39,995 bases of DNA, taken from Flectobacillus roseus (GTDB lineage: Bacteria; Bacteroidota; Bacteroidia; Cytophagales; Spirosomataceae). The translations under genes were made by a program, and so were the position numbers. The DNA lies in assembly GCF_030056665.1 (NCBI RefSeq), contig NZ_JASHIG010000005.1; one strand, written 5' to 3'. The notes beneath the pieces were generated by a model that saw only the letters and a program-made list of their open reading frames with translations, did no database searches and was not told the origin of the DNA. Below are positions 32,300 to 39,995 of the stretch, in pieces. Within the stretch, counting starts at the first letter, position 1; every line of letters starts with the position of its first letter.

Positions 32300-35200
32300 A
32301 TGATTTTCAATGCACTCAAAATATCAACAAAAACAGTCCTTTATGCTTTGGTAGGGGTCATGATTTTGGTTGTATTATTGGTATCAGTATTGAAAACTTC
32401 CTATGTGCAAACGAAACTTGCACAATATTTTGCTCCCAAAATTTCGGCAGCCTTAGGTTATCCTATCGAGTTAGACAAAGTAACGATTCACTTTTTTGAT
32501 GAAGCCACCCTCGAAGGCGTACGTGTAAAAGATTATCAGGGCTACCAGATGATTGATATTGAAAAACTCGATGTAGATTTTCAATTAAAAAGTTTGGTAC
32601 AAGATAGTACCCAAAACGTCCTCGATTATGTTCGTTTGTTTCGCCCAAAGGTAGTTTTGGTAATTGATAAAAAAGGCGATTTGAATATTGATGAATTCAT
32701 TCGTCGTATCAACAAACTTACAGCCTCCAAAGAACCTAGACCCAAAAATCACAAGCCTTCGCCTTTTATTATTCGAGAGGCAAATATTCAGGATGGTATT
32801 TTTACCCTAAATGATGAATCTGAACCTTATTTGAATAGTCGCCAGTCTTTCGACCATTATCACTTTACGCTTCATGAGTTGGAAGCGCACCTCAATGACT
32901 TTACCCTGATTCGAGATACGGTAAGTTTCAAAACGACCTTGAAAGGATATGATCGTTTTTCAAATACAAGAATCAAAGAGTTAACGACCAATTTCTTGAT
33001 TTCGGATACGCAAATGCGTTTTGATAATCTATTACTAAAGTTGAATAACTCAACGGTCAAAAACCAAATTTTGATGTCTTTCAAATCTCAAAAAGACTTC
33101 AAGCATTGGAACTCCAAAGTCAGAATGCGAGCCAATTTTGATTCAACATTTGTGACCTCAGATGATTTGGGGAGGTTTGTCAACGATATGTATGAATTCA
33201 AAGACGCTTATCATCTGAATGGGAAATTTGATGGTATCGTCAATGATTTTAAACTCCAAAATTTTGATTTGTACTTTGGCAAAAAATCAAAATTGCGGGG
33301 TGACTTTGCCTTCAAAGGGCTACCATCTATCTCAAAAGCTCACATGCAATTAGCGATGAAACAATCGCATGTGCAGGTAGAAGACTTACAAAACTATATT
33401 GGTCCAGACCCTGTAAAAGCGATTAAGAAGTTTGGCTATGTCAACTTTGATGGGACTTTTGTGGGAACAGTTTCCCAGTTTAAAACTACAGGTTTACTTG
33501 AATCAGAGTTAGGTAAATTAGACGTAGATGTGAGCATGGTGCTCAAACCTGAGTCTGCTAAATCAACTTATTCGGGATTAGTCAAAGCTCAAGAGTTTAA
33601 GATAGGAACTTTGTTGGAAGAGACCTTACTTGGGAATGTCTCGCTCAATGGCAAAATTGAAGGTCATGGTTTTAGTTGGAAAGACGCCGAGCTTCAATTT
33701 GATGGCGATATCAATAGTTTACAATTTAATAAATACGACTACAAAAATGTATATGTCAAAGGCAAACTTGCCAAGCAACTTTTTGATGGTCGGGTAATTG
33801 TGAATGATACCAACTTGGTTTTTAACCTTTATGGAAAAGTAGATTTAAGAAATCAAAAAGAACAAGTTGACCTTTTTGGAAAACTTTCAAAAGCTAATTT
33901 ACGAAATCTATTTTTCACCAAAGACGATTGGCGTATTTCCACCTATCTGGATGTCGAATTTGATGGAATCAATGTCGATAAATTGAAAGGCGGAGCTTTG
34001 TTGTATCATACAGTATTGGGGTATAATACGCGTAATTTGTATGTAGATACGGTAAGATTTACCTCAAAAATATTGCCTCAAGAGCGCCTATGGTCTTTGG
34101 AATCGCCGCAGGCGGATGTTGCCTTCAAAGGAAAGTTTTTACCTTCAAAAGCAACACAAGATTTGATGCAATTAGTCAAGGAATATTCGCTCTATTTTGT
34201 GGGTAATGAGCAAGAGCGAAATGACTATTATGCTAAAAAACCTTATTTCGTGCCACTCAATTATGAAATAGATTATTTGCTGACACTGAAGGACTTCTAT
34301 CCTTTTATGGCCTTGGTATATCCTGAAGGTAAGATTTCTAAAAACACCCAATTTAAAGGTAGTTTTGGCATAGGGTCGACCTCTACTTTTTCTTTAGAAT
34401 CTAAAATTGATACCTTGATTTTGGGCAAAAACTATCAATTTTATGGTAGTCACATTGACCTCAATTCTTCTAAGTTTTATAACTCTCCAGCGGTATTAGC
34501 CTCGGTAGTATTGAATTCCCAAAAGCAAAAAATCAGTATTCTTGAACCTACCGAAAAGTTTGATTTAGAGGCATCATGGGGAGATGATAATAGTATTCGT
34601 TTTACGAGTAAAATTCGTCAGCAAAATACTACCAACGAGGCTACACTCAACGGAACCTTGGGCTTTATGCAGGAAGGTATATCACTACGATTCAACAAAT
34701 CAGAGTTTAAAGTGTTGGACAAACGTTGGCAGATTAATCCCGAAAACTTGGTAACCATTGTGGGGAAAGACTTGGGCGCTAAAAACTTCATGATTGCCAA
34801 TGATGACCAATATATTGCCTTGGATGGAAAAATTTCGGAAGACTCGACTGAGGCCATGAATTTTAAGGCAAAAAACTTTAGTTTAGAAACCTTAGCTCCT
34901 GTCGTAGCACTGAATGTTAGCGGCACGGTCGATGCCGATGTGACACTCAAAGAAGTTTATAAACACATCAATGCTGACTCGCAACTGAGAATAGAAGGAC
35001 TTACCCTTGATAATTTTCTGATTGGTAATTTTGAAGGTTCTGGTATTTACGACCAGGAGGCACATATTGTTCGTTTGGACTATGATCTCGAACGTCTGAA
35101 TAATCATATCTTGAAATTTCAGGGCACGTATGACCCTATGCAGGAAACCAATTCTCTCAATTTGACTGCCAACCTAAACCAGACAAGTTTACAGATTTTG

Positions 35201-36808
35201 GAGCCTTTCACCAAAGGGGTTTTCTCTAATTTGAAAGGTACAGCCAGTGGCGATTTAAAGATTACTGGCAACCTTCGTCACCCAATTTTCAACGGTGTTA
35301 TTGATGTCAAAAAAGGCTCTTTGTTCTTTGACTATCTAAAAACCACCCTGAACTTCGAGGATAAAATCCACTTTGACGTCGATGAAATTTTTGCCAAGAA
35401 AATGACAGTTTATGACGACGAAGGTAATAAAGCGTCGCTAATAGGCGGGGTATATTATGATGGTAGCAACAATTTCTCACTGGGTTTGAACTTGAATTTA
35501 TCTCGCTTCAAATTGCTGAATACCACCAAGAGAGACAACAACCTTTACTACGGAACAGGCTATGCAAGTGGCAAGGTATCAATAGATGGCCCGTTCAACA
35601 ATATTATCATTGACGCCAATTTGATTAGCGATAGAGGGACTCGATTGTATATTCCGTTGGACAACGCTCAAGATGCTGGAAGTCAAGAAGAAATAGAATT
35701 TTTAGTGGCAAAAAATCCAGACGATACTAAGAACGAAAAGAAGAAAAAAGAAGATACATCGAGTCGTATTCGAATGGATTTCAAATTTGAATTTACGCCT
35801 GATGCCTACGGAGAAGTTCAATTTGATAAGCAAACAGGCGACATCATGCGTGCCTATGGGGCAGGTAAAATCAACTTGAAAATTGATACCAAAGGCGACT
35901 TTAGTATGACTGGTGACTATGCCCTTGATAGAGGAGATTATACTTTTACATTCCAGAATATCATCAATAAAAAATTCTCTATTCAAAGAGGAAGTCGCAT
36001 CAGTTGGTCTGGCAATCCGTATGAGGCCATGCTTGATATTAGAGCAGCCTATACGCAAAATGTCAACTATTTGGGTTCTGTTATTGATACGGTTTCAACT
36101 GGCTCATCGACCTACAAAAATCGTCCAGAATTTACTCGTCGATATCCTGTCGATGTCATTATTCAGTTGCGAGACAGGTTATTGCAACCAGCTATTAGTT
36201 TCGATTTGAAATTACATGATTATCCACAAAACCCAGAATTTAATTCAGGTGTAACGGCATTCCAAAACCGTATTCGTACCGACGAACAAGAGCTCAACCG
36301 TCAGGTGAGTAATGTATTGCTTTTGGGGCAAATGGTATCCAATTCGGCAGCGGCATTTGCTTCGGTCAATTTGGTCAATAACCTAATGGAATTAGCTTCT
36401 AATCAGTTGAGTAATGTATTTTCAAAAATTGACCAAAACCTCAATGTTGACCTAACGTTCAACGGAAGTGGCTTGAATCAAGACTTAATCAATAATCTTC
36501 AGTTACGTTTTTCATACAATTTCAACGATAGATTTAGAATCACTCGAAGTGGTGGTTTTACCACCGCATTAAACCAAACCAATGCCCTATCTTTGATTGG
36601 AGACTGGTCGCTGGAATGGTTTATTCAGCGTGATGGCAGTTTGCGTTTGAAGACCTACAATCGCAATGTACAAACCTCTATATTGGGCTCTTTAAATACC
36701 CAATATCAGACCTTCACCTCAGGAGGAATGTCAATCCTTTATTCAAAAAGCTTTAATTACTTGTTCCCCAACAAATACAAAAAAACAGTCAAAGAAACAG
36801 CAGAATAG
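32300..36808 (+). CDS. TamB-like translocation/assembly protein (DUF490)
   Basis: The 1502-residue protein has an N-terminal membrane anchor (about 10-30, VLYALVGVMILVVLLVSVL). A long AsmA/TamB-like beta-rich region follows, with repeated strand patterns (GYPIELDKVTIHFFDEATLEGVRV near the start). The C-terminal DUF490-type domain is at about 1050-1502, including VKKGSLFFDYLKTTLNF and LRFSYNFNDRFRITRSGG. TamB-type proteins bridge the periplasm and are implicated in outer-membrane protein assembly or phospholipid transport. Size is typical for Bacteroidota. TamA-type Omp85 is not adjacent. It is divergent from tsaD. Confidence 0.9.
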   Translation: MIFNALKISTKTVLYALVGVMILVVLLVSVLKTSYVQTKLAQYFAPKISAALGYPIELDKVTIHFFDEATLEGVRVKDYQGYQMIDIEKLDVDFQLKSLVQDSTQNVLDYVRLFRPKVVLVIDKKGDLNIDEFIRRINKLTASKEPRPKNHKPSPFIIREANIQDGIFTLNDESEPYLNSRQSFDHYHFTLHELEAHLNDFTLIRDTVSFKTTLKGYDRFSNTRIKELTTNFLISDTQMRFDNLLLKLNNSTVKNQILMSFKSQKDFKHWNSKVRMRANFDSTFVTSDDLGRFVNDMYEFKDAYHLNGKFDGIVNDFKLQNFDLYFGKKSKLRGDFAFKGLPSISKAHMQLAMKQSHVQVEDLQNYIGPDPVKAIKKFGYVNFDGTFVGTVSQFKTTGLLESELGKLDVDVSMVLKPESAKSTYSGLVKAQEFKIGTLLEETLLGNVSLNGKIEGHGFSWKDAELQFDGDINSLQFNKYDYKNVYVKGKLAKQLFDGRVIVNDTNLVFNLYGKVDLRNQKEQVDLFGKLSKANLRNLFFTKDDWRISTYLDVEFDGINVDKLKGGALLYHTVLGYNTRNLYVDTVRFTSKILPQERLWSLESPQADVAFKGKFLPSKATQDLMQLVKEYSLYFVGNEQERNDYYAKKPYFVPLNYEIDYLLTLKDFYPFMALVYPEGKISKNTQFKGSFGIGSTSTFSLESKIDTLILGKNYQFYGSHIDLNSSKFYNSPAVLASVVLNSQKQKISILEPTEKFDLEASWGDDNSIRFTSKIRQQNTTNEATLNGTLGFMQEGISLRFNKSEFKVLDKRWQINPENLVTIVGKDLGAKNFMIANDDQYIALDGKISEDSTEAMNFKAKNFSLETLAPVVALNVSGTVDADVTLKEVYKHINADSQLRIEGLTLDNFLIGNFEGSGIYDQEAHIVRLDYDLERLNNHILKFQGTYDPMQETNSLNLTANLNQTSLQILEPFTKGVFSNLKGTASGDLKITGNLRHPIFNGVIDVKKGSLFFDYLKTTLNFEDKIHFDVDEIFAKKMTVYDDEGNKASLIGGVYYDGSNNFSLGLNLNLSRFKLLNTTKRDNNLYYGTGYASGKVSIDGPFNNIIIDANLISDRGTRLYIPLDNAQDAGSQEEIEFLVAKNPDDTKNEKKKKEDTSSRIRMDFKFEFTPDAYGEVQFDKQTGDIMRAYGAGKINLKIDTKGDFSMTGDYALDRGDYTFTFQNIINKKFSIQRGSRISWSGNPYEAMLDIRAAYTQNVNYLGSVIDTVSTGSSTYKNRPEFTRRYPVDVIIQLRDRLLQPAISFDLKLHDYPQNPEFNSGVTAFQNRIRTDEQELNRQVSNVLLLGQMVSNSAAAFASVNLVNNLMELASNQLSNVFSKIDQNLNVDLTFNGSGLNQDLINNLQLRFSYNFNDRFRITRSGGFTTALNQTNALSLIGDWSLEWFIQRDGSLRLKTYNRNVQTSILGSLNTQYQTFTSGGMSILYSKSFNYLFPNKYKKTVKETAE

Positions 36809-36819
36809 CGTTTGTAGTA

Positions 36820-36912
36820 ATTGTAGATTTGGGATTGCTGATTTCGGAAATAGGGCGGTTTTGCTTACAGTGCCCACATCCAATATCCGAAATCCCAAAT
36901 CCAATATCCGAA
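36820..36912 (+). repeat. Palindromic intergenic repeat, copy D (short)
   Basis: A roughly 93-bp member of the same family as copies A-C, with GATTTGGGATTGCTGATTTC followed by CACATCCAATATCCGAAAT and a second CCAATATCCG. It lies between the convergent TamB-like and DinB genes. It lacks the outer GTACAAAGG-type ends and so looks like a trimmed copy. Confidence 0.65.
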
Positions 36913-36913
36913 C

Positions 36914-37432
36914 CTATCCCAAATATCTCTCACGTATAATTGATAAGTGATGGGCTTCGTGACCTGCAATAGCCCAAGCATAAGCACGTGCAGACACCGC
37001 AAAGCCATTGGCATTTCCCATGCGTGAAGCCACCTCCTCGGTCATGGAGCGGTAAAGAGCAATCGACGACTCACGAACTAAGCGATATTGCTCCAATAAA
37101 TCCTCGAAAGGTTGAGATTCGAAATCGGCAGCCTCCATATATTCATTTTCATCAAAGCCTGGCAAAGGATTTTTTTCGCCACGAGCAATACATACAGAAC
37201 GATAAGAAAAAATACGTTCAGTGTCGGTGATATGTCCCAATAATTCCTGAATTGACCATTTTCCTTCGGCATATCGGTATTTTTGTTGCTCAACCGACAA
37301 GTTTTTCATCAAAAAAAGTACTTCTTCTTTCTGCTTGGTAAGCATCTCGATAACATCCTGACTATCAGAATACTCGATATATCTTGAGAAATACTTATGC
37401 TGAGGATACTCAGATTTTTCGGCCTGTCTCAT
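36914..37432 (-). CDS. DinB/YfiT family protein
   Basis: The 172-residue four-helix-bundle protein has WSIQELLGHITDTERIFSYR (about 59-78) and the C-terminal AIAGHEAHHLSIIRERYLG. The His in GHITDTE and the paired His in HEAHH form the usual metal triad. Many members are thiol-dependent transferases (bacillithiol or glutathione type) or are unassigned. The role here cannot be named. The stop lies next to repeat D, and a short leader with a -7 word precedes the gene. Confidence 0.85.
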   Translation of the reverse strand: MRQAEKSEYPQHKYFSRYIEYSDSQDVIEMLTKQKEEVLFLMKNLSVEQQKYRYAEGKWSIQELLGHITDTERIFSYRSVCIARGEKNPLPGFDENEYMEAADFESQPFEDLLEQYRLVRESSIALYRSMTEEVASRMGNANGFAVSARAYAWAIAGHEAHHLSIIRERYLG

Positions 37433-37454
37433 ATTTTTTTTTGCTTTTTTTTTA

Positions 37455-37462
37455 CAAAAGTA
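37455..37462 (-). promoter_or_regulatory. Candidate -7 element of the DinB-like gene
   Basis: TACTTTTG on the minus strand matches TAnnTTTG, 23 bp before the ATG at 37432. It sits just next to the -33 TTG of the divergent tRNA promoter. Confidence 0.35.
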
Positions 37463-37492
37463 TTGACTTCTCCAAAAAAAGCACTAATTTTG
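37463..37492 (+). promoter_or_regulatory. Promoter of tRNA-Asp
   Basis: TTG at 37463-37465, a 19-bp spacer and TAATTTTG at 37485-37492 match the Bacteroidota housekeeping promoter (TTG-N19-TAnnTTTG) exactly, including spacing. The tRNA begins 46 bp after the -7 element. Confidence 0.8.
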
Positions 37493-37538
37493 CATCACAA
37501 TTCAGCAACGCAATAGCAAAAAGCAAAAATTGTACAAA

Positions 37539-37615
37539 GGTTTGGTAGTTCAGTTGGTTAGAATACATGCCTGTCACGCATGGGGTCGCGGGTTCGAGTC
37601 CCGTCCAGACCGCCA
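37539..37615 (+). tRNA. tRNA-Asp (anticodon GTC), CCA encoded
   Basis: The complete cloverleaf is visible. Acceptor arms are GGTTTGG (37539-37545) and CCAGACC (37605-37611, one G-U pair), discriminator G, and encoded CCA at 37613-37615. The anticodon stem CATGC/GCATG holds loop CTGTCAC with anticodon GTC at 37573-37575, and the T-arm is GCGGG-TTCGAGT-CCCGT. It has a dedicated promoter and a terminator. It is a single gene, with nothing else co-transcribed. Confidence 0.97.
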
Positions 37616-37618
37616 AGT

Positions 37619-37654
37619 AAAAGTCTCATAATCAATAGATTGTGAGACTTTTTT
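37619..37654 (+). terminator. Terminator of tRNA-Asp
   Basis: Fifteen-nt arms (AAAAGTCTCATAATC / GATTGTGAGACTTTT, one G-T pair) with loop AATA and a TTTTTT end, 4 bp after the CCA. Confidence 0.9.
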
Positions 37655-37663
37655 GTTTATATT

Positions 37664-37702
37664 GGTTTAAACCAAAATTTTCGGTTTAAACATAGTTTAA
37701 AC
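37664..37702. repeat. Three GTTTAAAC octamers in 39 bp
   Basis: GTTTAAAC occurs at 37665-37672 (within GGTTTAAACC), 37684-37691 and 37695-37702, between the tRNA terminator and the terminator of the WD40 gene. The clustering of an 8-bp palindrome is unlikely by chance, and its role is unknown. Confidence 0.6.
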
Positions 37703-37708
37703 TTTTAA

Positions 37709-37755
37709 TAAAAAAGTTCTCTTTTCAACTTGTAACTAAAAAGAGAGCTTTTTTA
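37709..37755 (-). terminator. Terminator overlapping the WD40 gene stop codon
   Basis: Seventeen-nt arms (37709-37725 and 37739-37755, one mismatch, core AGTTCTC/GAGAGCT) overlap the TAA stop. On the minus strand a TTTTTTA tract follows. Confidence 0.8.
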
Positions 37756-39995
37756 TTTTTTTGTAGGCTTTATATACTTATCATAAGTTTCCTGATCCAT
37801 CGGTAACAAATACTTTTCTCCAAAAGCCTTTTTCCATTCTATAATTTCATCGTACTCATAATCCAATTCCTCACCATCTCCATAGCTCATTATGTTACCT
37901 CGCTGTGTTTCTAAATCTGTTTTAACAATGGCTTTGCCTACAGTGACATATAGATAGCGATTGTCTATTATATCTACTTGTGTGGGTTTTTTATTAAGCC
38001 ATAGCCATTGGATTAATTTGCCTGTGGCGGTTTCGTAGGTTTTTACTTGGTGTTGGGTGGTGATAATTAGGCTTTTACAGTTTTTGGAAAAATTGACCTC
38101 ACTTATATTTTTTTCATCTTTTAAAAAGTCATAATCTTTTCCTGTTTGTACTGACCAGACTTTGGAATTATCATTATCACCCCTTGTGATGAGCCATTGA
38201 CTATCTTGCGAAAAAATAGCGTAGCTAATATTTTTTTCATCTTTTAAAAAGTCTGGATATTTTCCTGTTTGTACTGACCAGACTTGGTAATTATAATTAT
38301 CATCTCTTGTGATGAGCCATTGACTATCTTGCGAAAAAGTAGCCTCGCTAATATTTTTTTCATCTTTTAAAAAGTCTGGATATTTTCCTGTTTGTACTGA
38401 CCAGACTTTGTAATTACAATTATCATCTCTTGTGATGAGCCATTGACTATCTTGCGAAAAAATAGCGTAGCTAATATTTTTTTCATCTTTTAAAAAGTCA
38501 TAATATTTTCCTGTTTGTACTGACCAGACTTGGTAATTTTTATTCACATTTCTTGTGATGAGCCATTGACTATCGTGAGAAAAACGAGCGTACTTAATCG
38601 TTTTTTCATCTTTTAAAAAGTCTGGATATTTTCCTGTTTGTACTGACCAGACTTTGTAATTATAATTATCATCTGTAGTGATGAGCCATTGACTATCTTG
38701 CGAAAAACGAGCGTACTTAATCGTTTTTTCATCTTTTAAAAAGTCTGGATATTTTCCTGTTTGTACTGACCAGACTTTGTAATTATAATTATCATCTGTA
38801 GTGATGAGCCATTGACTATCTTGCGAAAAACGAGCGTACTTAATCGTTTTTTCATCTTTTAAAAAGTCTGGATATTTTCCTGTTTGTACTGACCAGACTT
38901 TGGAATTTTTACTCACATCTGTAGTGAAGAGCCATTGACATTGACTATCGTGAGAAAAACGAGCGTACTTAATCGTTTTTTCATATTTTAAAAAGTCTGG
39001 ATACTTTCCAGTTGCTACAGACCAGACTTTGTAAGCACCTCCAACTATTTCATCTGTAGTGATGAGCCATTGACTATCTTGCGAAAAAGTAGCGTAGCTA
39101 ATATTTTTTTCATCTTTTAAAAAGTCATAATCTTTTCCTGTTTGTACTGACCAGACTTTGGAATTATCATTATCACCCCTTGTGATGAGCCATTGACTAT
39201 CTGGAGAAAAAGTAGCGTAGCGAATATTTTTTTCATCTTTTAAAAAGTCATGATATTTTCCTGTTTGTACTGACCAGACTTTGTAATTATAATTATCATC
39301 TCTTGTGATGAGCCATTGACTATCTTGCGAAAAAGTAGCGTAGCGAATATTTTTTTCATCTTTTAAAAAGTCTGGAAATTTTCCTGTTTGTACTGACCAG
39401 ACTTTGTAGTTATAATTATCATCTGTAGTGATGAGCCATTGACTATCTTGCGAAAAAGTAGCGTAGCTAATATTTTTTTCATCTTTTAAAAAATCATAAT
39501 ATTGCCCCGTTTCTACAGACCAGACTTTGGAATTATTACCCCCATCTGTAGTGATAAGCCATTGACTATCAGGAGAAAAAGTAGCGTCTCGAATTTTTTT
39601 TTCATCTTTTAAAAAGTCTGGAAATTTTCCTGTTTGTACTGACCAGACTTTGGAAGTACCTCCAACTACTTCATCTTTTGTGATGAGCCATTGACTATCT
39701 TCCGAAAAAGTAGCGTCTCGAATATTTTTTTCATTTTTTAAAAAGTCATAATATTTCCCCGTTTCTACAGACCAGACTTTGGAATTATTATTCCCATCTG
39801 TAGTGATAAGCCATTGACTATCTTGCGAAAAACGAGCGTACTTAATCGTTTTTTCATCTTTTAAAAAGTCATAATATTTTCCTGTTTCTACATACCAGAC
39901 TTTGTAATTATAATTCCCATCTCTTGTGATGAGCCATTGACTATCTTGCGAAATATTAGCGTAGCGAATATTTTTTTCATTTTTTAAAAAGTCTG
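37753..39995 (-). CDS. WD40-repeat protein of near-identical 41-residue blades, 5' end outside window
   Basis: The minus-strand frame is open without a stop from 39995 to the TAA at 37753, at least 746 codons, and the true start lies beyond the window. A GTG at 38916 is an internal Val codon inside a blade. The repeat unit reads KVWSVQTGKYPDFLKDEK, then NI or TI, then YATFSQDSQWLIT, then RDDNYNY, a degenerate WD40 blade (FSPDG-like turn plus VW-x4-TG). Fifteen WSV-type units are visible at 123-bp period, three intervals being 129 bp. After the last comes a non-repetitive tail of about 110 residues (VKTYETATGKLIQW, then an acidic YGDGEELDYEYDEIIEWKKA and KYIKPTKK). More than two seven-bladed propellers are implied. 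In bacteria such arrays often follow STAND NTPase, TIR, caspase or kinase domains, and none can be seen here. Confidence 0.85.
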   Translation of the reverse strand, partial: DFLKNEKNIRYANISQDSQWLITRDGNYNYKVWYVETGKYYDFLKDEKTIKYARFSQDSQWLITTDGNNNSKVWSVETGKYYDFLKNEKNIRDATFSEDSQWLITKDEVVGGTSKVWSVQTGKFPDFLKDEKKIRDATFSPDSQWLITTDGGNNSKVWSVETGQYYDFLKDEKNISYATFSQDSQWLITTDDNYNYKVWSVQTGKFPDFLKDEKNIRYATFSQDSQWLITRDDNYNYKVWSVQTGKYHDFLKDEKNIRYATFSPDSQWLITRGDNDNSKVWSVQTGKDYDFLKDEKNISYATFSQDSQWLITTDEIVGGAYKVWSVATGKYPDFLKYEKTIKYARFSHDSQCQWLFTTDVSKNSKVWSVQTGKYPDFLKDEKTIKYARFSQDSQWLITTDDNYNYKVWSVQTGKYPDFLKDEKTIKYARFSQDSQWLITTDDNYNYKVWSVQTGKYPDFLKDEKTIKYARFSHDSQWLITRNVNKNYQVWSVQTGKYYDFLKDEKNISYAIFSQDSQWLITRDDNCNYKVWSVQTGKYPDFLKDEKNISEATFSQDSQWLITRDDNYNYQVWSVQTGKYPDFLKDEKNISYAIFSQDSQWLITRGDNDNSKVWSVQTGKDYDFLKDEKNISEVNFSKNCKSLIITTQHQVKTYETATGKLIQWLWLNKKPTQVDIIDNRYLYVTVGKAIVKTDLETQRGNIMSYGDGEELDYEYDEIIEWKKAFGEKYLLPMDQETYDKYIKPTKK
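38155..39995 (-). repeat. Tandem 123-bp coding repeats (WD40 array)
   Basis: CCAGAC words mark each unit at 38155, 38278, 38401, 38524, 38647, 38770, 38893, 39022, 39151, 39274, 39397, 39520, 39643, 39772 and 39895. Spacing is 123 bp except for 129 bp at three places, so frame is always kept. Two of the 6-bp insertions are longer loops (DEIVGGA, DEVVGGT) and one is a duplicated Cys-Gln. Units from about 38649 to 38903 are identical or nearly so at DNA level. Confidence 0.92.

Noticed and set aside
38155..39995. CRISPR-like array, because of regular repeats
   Set aside because: The period is 123 bp with no unique spacers, and every unit is an in-frame WD40 blade.

Overview
The window looks like chromosome of an AT-rich member of the Bacteroidota, most likely order Cytophagales (Spirosomaceae-like, for example the Flectobacillus/Arcicella area). 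This placement is inferred. The grounds are a PorE-like OmpA/beta-propeller protein, a DUF6089-type outer-membrane protein, the order spoT-fur-purA, a TsaD/TamB-type divergent pair, promoters of the Bacteroidota form TTG-N19-TAnnTTTG (clearest upstream of the tRNA), and no obvious Shine-Dalgarno use. Most of the sequence is ordinary core genome. The accessory signals lie at the two ends and in the spacers.

Layout. 1-317: tail of a broken IS5-type transposase and a bidirectional terminator. 318-6942 (minus): PorE-like envelope protein; a three-gene unit of MOSC protein, UbiA-like membrane protein and MFS exporter (the last two overlap by ATGA); a CPBP membrane protease. 7145-14816 (minus): part of a surface-polysaccharide locus with three SAM methyltransferases (class I, TylF-like, FkbM), two GT4 glycosyltransferases, a Wzx-type flippase and a LamG lipoprotein. 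No polymerase, chain-length regulator or initiating transferase is present. 15058-23443: TPR protein, M16 peptidase, ispF, dapF, GNAT acetyltransferase, a TMTC-like GT-C/TPR membrane protein and an outer-membrane barrel protein. 24107-28740 (plus): stringent-response enzyme, Fur regulator and purA. 28971-37432: nudK and a divergent DeoR-type regulator, a small protein with a possible HolD (DNA polymerase III psi) resemblance, tsaD divergent from a 1502-residue TamB-like protein, and a DinB-like protein. 37539-37615: tRNA-Asp with a textbook promoter and terminator. 37753-39995 (minus): the 3' end of a gene made almost entirely of near-identical 41-residue WD40 blades, open to the window edge.

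The most interesting item is that WD40 gene. Fifteen WSV-x-TGK blades lie in the window at periods of exactly 123 or 129 bp. Some neighbouring units are identical at DNA level, and the residues that differ recur at a few fixed blade positions. This is the pattern of repeat arrays under concerted evolution in recognition proteins such as NLR/STAND-type sensors. The effector end lies outside the window.

The second theme is the intergenic repeats. One imperfect-palindrome family of about 165-175 bp (core CTGATTTCGGAAAT ... CATCCGATATCCGAAAT) occurs four times. Two copies in the same orientation bracket the spoT gene, and one of these sits between 12-bp direct repeats like a target-site duplication. 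Other spacers hold a 206-bp element with AGAGTATGTTTAAA inverted ends, a 37-nt-arm inverted repeat, and a 26-bp direct repeat spaced 180 bp apart.
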